Shown piece by piece: positions 40,778 to 43,351 of a DNA stretch of 43,351 nt. Numbering within the stretch: the stretch's first letter is position 1; every line of letters starts with the position of its first letter. Under the pieces are notes generated by a model. It was given only the letters and a program-made list of their open reading frames with translations. It did no database searches and was not told the DNA's origin. The stretch comes from Lachnospiraceae bacterium. Its GTDB lineage: Bacteria; Bacillota; Clostridia; Lachnospirales; Lachnospiraceae. Made by a program: the position numbers and the translations under genes. The stretch is from NCBI GenBank assembly GCA_022791815.1, contig JAAVZU010000030.1, positions 1 through 43,351 of the forward strand, in the 5' to 3' direction.

Positions 40778-42248
40778 TCACGATTACCTCCAGTTGTTCC
40801 TTATCCATACCTTTTATCTCAAGTCCTGCTAATTTACACTCCTCTGTAAATTTAATCACTTCCTCACTAATTATCTCCCCTGGCACTAGAAATGGAATAC
40901 CAGGCGGATATAAGTATAAATAACTTTTAGAAATTCTTCCACAAGTTTCTTTAAAATCTATCCACTCTCCCTTCGATAGTTCTGCTTTAAAAGGAATACA
41001 TATTTGTTTATTTTTTATAGGAAATTCTATTACAGCATATTCTTTATGCTTTTTTTCGTCTGAATGTTCTGCCTTCTCTTCTTTATACAATACTTTTAGT
41101 TGTTCATCAATTTCCTTTAATGCTTTTATCAAGCGGATAAATCCTTCTTTTTTATCCATCACACTAGTCATGGCAATTACATAGTGAAGTGATGCCATCT
41201 CTAATTGTAAATGATATTTCTTCAGCAGTCTATTATATAATTCTTGTCCAGACATTAAATTATCTGACACTCCAAATACTAATTTTCCAATATCATAATT
41301 TTTGCATCCTGCCACATCTTTTTGAGGTTGAAAAAGTCTTACAAACCTAAATTGTGTAAATTGTTCACGCAATTCAGATAATTCTTTTATATAAATATCA
41401 AATGCTTTTTTCCCTTCTTTACTGGCACAATATTTCTGGCACCACTCTATTCCAGACATCATTATATAAGATGGGCTGGATGTCTGATAAATTCCCAAAT
41501 ATTTTCTAAGATTCCTTCGTTTCACTATGTTTCCTTGTACATGAAGTAATGCCGTTTGTGTATAGGAAGGAAGCGTTTTGTGTACACTTTCCACTACAAT
41601 ATCTGCACCACACTCCAAAGCGGATATAGGAAAATCTTCATGCATTCCAAAATGTGCTCCATGTGCCTGATCTACCATTAACGGAATTCCATGATTATGA
41701 ACAATTTTTGCAATTGTCTCAATATCTGAAACAACACCTTCATAAGTAGGCGAAGTAAGTACAACCAGTTTAATATTTTTGAAAGTTGTCAACATTTTTC
41801 TTATATTTTCAGAAAGATATCCACAATTAATGTGAAAATCTTGATAACTTTGTGGATAAATATACCTCGGAACTAACCCCAATGTGGATATCCCATGATA
41901 AACTGCCTTATGACAATTCCTTCCTGCTAGAATTTCATCCCCACAATTACAACAAGCTGCAATCCCAGCTAATATTCCACAAGTTGTTCCATTTACTAAA
42001 TAAAAAGACTCTTCTGCTCCTCGAAAATCTGCTGCTCTTTTCATTGATTCTAAAAGAATACCTTTTGCATCATGCAAATTATCAAATCCATCAATCTCTG
42101 TAATATCCATTCCATACGGATTCCAATTTGGAAGTTTTTCAATATTCCTCTTATGTCCTGGCATGTGAAAAGGATAATAATCAGACTTCTGGTATGCCAG
42201 CAAAGATTGATATAAATAATTCTCTTTTCTTGTTATTTTCTTTTCCAT
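40770..42248 (-). CDS. Orn/Lys/Arg decarboxylase family protein (YaaO-like)
   Basis: This 492-residue PLP enzyme of fold type I has HMPGHKRN near the start, VDQAHGAHFG (Asp193) and the cofactor lysine Lys224 in SVHKTLPSYTQTA, plus the decarboxylase C-terminal domain ending in PPGIPFLVPGE. It would decarboxylate arginine, lysine or ornithine for polyamine or cadaverine synthesis; substrate cannot be read. The position at the head of the block equals Bacillus yaaO. Confidence 0.9.
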   Translation of the reverse strand: MEKKITRKENYLYQSLLAYQKSDYYPFHMPGHKRNIEKLPNWNPYGMDITEIDGFDNLHDAKGILLESMKRAADFRGAEESFYLVNGTTCGILAGIAACCNCGDEILAGRNCHKAVYHGISTLGLVPRYIYPQSYQDFHINCGYLSENIRKMLTTFKNIKLVVLTSPTYEGVVSDIETIAKIVHNHGIPLMVDQAHGAHFGMHEDFPISALECGADIVVESVHKTLPSYTQTALLHVQGNIVKRRNLRKYLGIYQTSSPSYIMMSGIEWCQKYCASKEGKKAFDIYIKELSELREQFTQFRFVRLFQPQKDVAGCKNYDIGKLVFGVSDNLMSGQELYNRLLKKYHLQLEMASLHYVIAMTSVMDKKEGFIRLIKALKEIDEQLKVLYKEEKAEHSDEKKHKEYAVIEFPIKNKQICIPFKAELSKGEWIDFKETCGRISKSYLYLYPPGIPFLVPGEIISEEVIKFTEECKLAGLEIKGMDKEQLEVIVNE

Positions 42249-42494
42249 TTATTTCTCAATCCTTATCTATCTACTTATTCATTATTACTTATATCTGATA
42301 TTATAGGTCACTGTTATTGTTCGTAAGAAATGCTATTCATGCCACTTATCTATAATCATCATCAATTCTCCTATTAAGTATAACTAGGTCTTTCATAATG
42401 AAAAAAATATTAACTTAAAAACTATAACAAATTTTATCACTTAATTAAACACTTAACAAATATAAGTCTTCATAACACAACTTTTGGAACATTA

Positions 42495-42524
42495 TTTGTA
42501 TCACATATATATAATATTTGTCAA
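42495..42524 (-). promoter_or_regulatory. Candidate promoter for the decarboxylase block
   Basis: On the minus strand TTGACA (42519-42524) and TACAAA (42495-42500) are 18 bp apart. It lies 250 bp before the decarboxylase start in a very AT-rich stretch (42249-42737) in which I see no gene. Confidence 0.35.
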
Positions 42525-42737
42525 TATGTTATTCATAAATAAAATAGTTGGAAATATTTTTCTAAGTTTGCCATTTTGTTTACAACTTTGATACAAATAC
42601 AGTATATCATATACCTATCAAATCATAGATAAAATTTATTTACAATTCATACTAAATTATTTTTAACTTTGTAAAAAAATGCTGAAATATAAATTATAAT
42701 AAACTTATAATTTTGCTAAACAATTTTAACAAAATTA

Positions 42738-42766
42738 TTGACTTTTCTTTATAAAATATCTATAAT
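42738..42766 (+). promoter_or_regulatory. Promoter of the tRNA gene
   Basis: TTGACT (42738-42743) and a perfect TATAAT (42761-42766) are separated by 17 bp, about 49 bp before the tRNA 5' end. Confidence 0.7.
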
Positions 42767-42814
42767 AAAATTGCTTATAAATTTATAAATAATTACACAG
42801 TATGTACACAATAT

Positions 42815-42886
42815 GCCCTCATAGTTAAATGGATATAATAAACCCCTCCTAAGGGTTAGTTGCAGGTTCGATTCCCGCTGGGGGTG
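42815..42886 (+). tRNA. tRNA-Arg (anticodon CCU)
   Basis: A cloverleaf can be drawn. Acceptor GCCCTCA pairs with TGGGGGT (42879-42885), with two G-U pairs and G73. D arm is GTTA/TAAT with GG in the loop. Anticodon stem AACCC/GGGTT (42841-42857) has loop CTCCTAA, anticodon CCT at 42848-42850. T arm GCAGG/CCCGC has loop TTCGATT. The T stem contains one A-C mismatch (42864 against 42876) and CCA is not encoded. A T-run follows the gene. It would read AGG codons. Confidence 0.75.
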
Positions 42887-42922
42887 CTTTTTATCATAAT
42901 GTAGTAAGTGAGGGGTTAATTT

Positions 42923-43351
42923 ATGAATATGAAAAAAAAATCACTGCACAAAATTCTTTTATGTGCAATTTTTATTCCTATAGGAATTCTATTTCTGATT
43001 TATCTGGGATTTACTTTTTATTTTTCCAGTCATTTTTTTTATCATACTACAGTTAATGGTGTTGATGTATCTACCATGAAAGTTTCAGAAGCAGAAGAAA
43101 TATTAGCAAAAAATCTTGATAGTTATATATTAGAATTGAATGGCCGTGAGAATTCACAAGATTACATATATGCAAAAGATGTAAAACTTACTTTTGTTTC
43201 TAATGGAGAATTATCAAATTATCTTTCTGACCAGAATCCATTCTTATGGTTCTTATCTATATGGGGTCAGACAGACAAGGAACTAAGTAATTGTTTTTCT
43301 TTAAATGATGATTTATTAAAAGAAACCCTTTACTCCTTAATTTTTTTCCAG
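42923..43351 (+). CDS. Probable L,D-transpeptidase with peptidoglycan-binding domain, N-terminal part
   Basis: The frame from ATG 42923 (GAGGGG upstream) stays open for 143 codons to the window edge. A basic start (KKKSLHK) and one membrane helix (ILLCAIFIPIGILFLIYLGF) anchor it. The outside part begins TTVNGVDVSTMKVSEAEEIL, the usual start of the peptidoglycan-binding domain that precedes YkuD catalytic domains in clostridial L,D-transpeptidases, or of VanW-like proteins. The catalytic domain would be beyond the edge. An ATG at 42929 is an alternative start. Confidence 0.65.
   Translation, partial: MNMKKKSLHKILLCAIFIPIGILFLIYLGFTFYFSSHFFYHTTVNGVDVSTMKVSEAEEILAKNLDSYILELNGRENSQDYIYAKDVKLTFVSNGELSNYLSDQNPFLWFLSIWGQTDKELSNCFSLNDDLLKETLYSLIFFQ

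Noticed and set aside
1-43351. CRISPR arrays, rRNA genes, phage structural genes
   Set aside because: No regularly spaced direct repeats, no rRNA-like stretches and no phage-type gene cluster were seen on either strand.

Overview
The window looks like a chromosomal segment from a low-GC gut Firmicute, most likely a Lachnospiraceae (Clostridium cluster XIVa). This rests on three things. One end carries the order decarboxylase - yaaR - holB - ricT - yabB/trmN6 - rsmI - abrB, known from Bacillus subtilis. Secreted-protein tails, MATE/MarR modules and a Bce-type module have the style of gut clostridia. AGGAGG-type ribosome binding sites are used throughout an AT-rich background. The species cannot be fixed from the sequence alone.

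Region 1 (1-625) is a mobile-element scar: the tail of a membrane protein, a cysteine-rich KTR protein gene killed by a nonsense codon, and three consecutive stem-loops. Region 2 (628-13024) is a complete alpha-galactoside and galactose utilisation locus. A divergent AraC regulator faces a nine-gene minus-strand operon: sugar-binding lipoprotein, two ABC permeases, GH36 alpha-galactosidase, an unassigned P-loop kinase, a GH13 sucrose-phosphorylase-like enzyme, galT, galK, galE. Raffinose-type sugars would be imported and cut to galactose and sucrose. Galactose would go through the Leloir enzymes and sucrose through phosphorolysis. No transporter ATPase is encoded. The predicted first ~20 nt of the operon mRNA are complementary to the stretch just after galE.

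Region 3 (13073-19000) is a gene graveyard: a broken LysR gene joined to a truncated Rpn-like gene, a degenerate DDE transposase, a truncated IS3-type orfA, and an in-frame chimera of a linear-amide hydrolase with an ABC ATPase. One intact-looking surface protein with three internal repeats sits in the middle behind a 19-bp perfect hairpin. Region 4 (19173-24480) holds two MATE efflux systems with MarR regulators. It contains a leader RNA with a terminator before MATE 1, a promoter with two MarR-type operators 27 bp apart that occurs twice, and two 74-nt homologous RNA-like elements that each end in a terminator. The second copy is followed by a truncated MarR, a cytidylate-kinase-like gene and MATE 2.

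Region 5 (24630-32131) contains a VanZ-like gene, a Bce-type resistance module (response regulator, sensor kinase, ABC ATPase, FtsX-like permease) with its probable operator, a DUF2798 membrane protein with a strongly structured leader, and two fragments of secreted proteins. Region 6 (32132-34831) is a large secreted GH13 amylase with two starch-binding-like modules. Region 7 (35342-42248) is the conserved housekeeping block, in which abrB and rsmI are inverted relative to the rest and a guanylate-kinase-like gene sits where Bacillus has tmk. The window ends with a tRNA-Arg(CCU) and the start of a probable L,D-transpeptidase gene.
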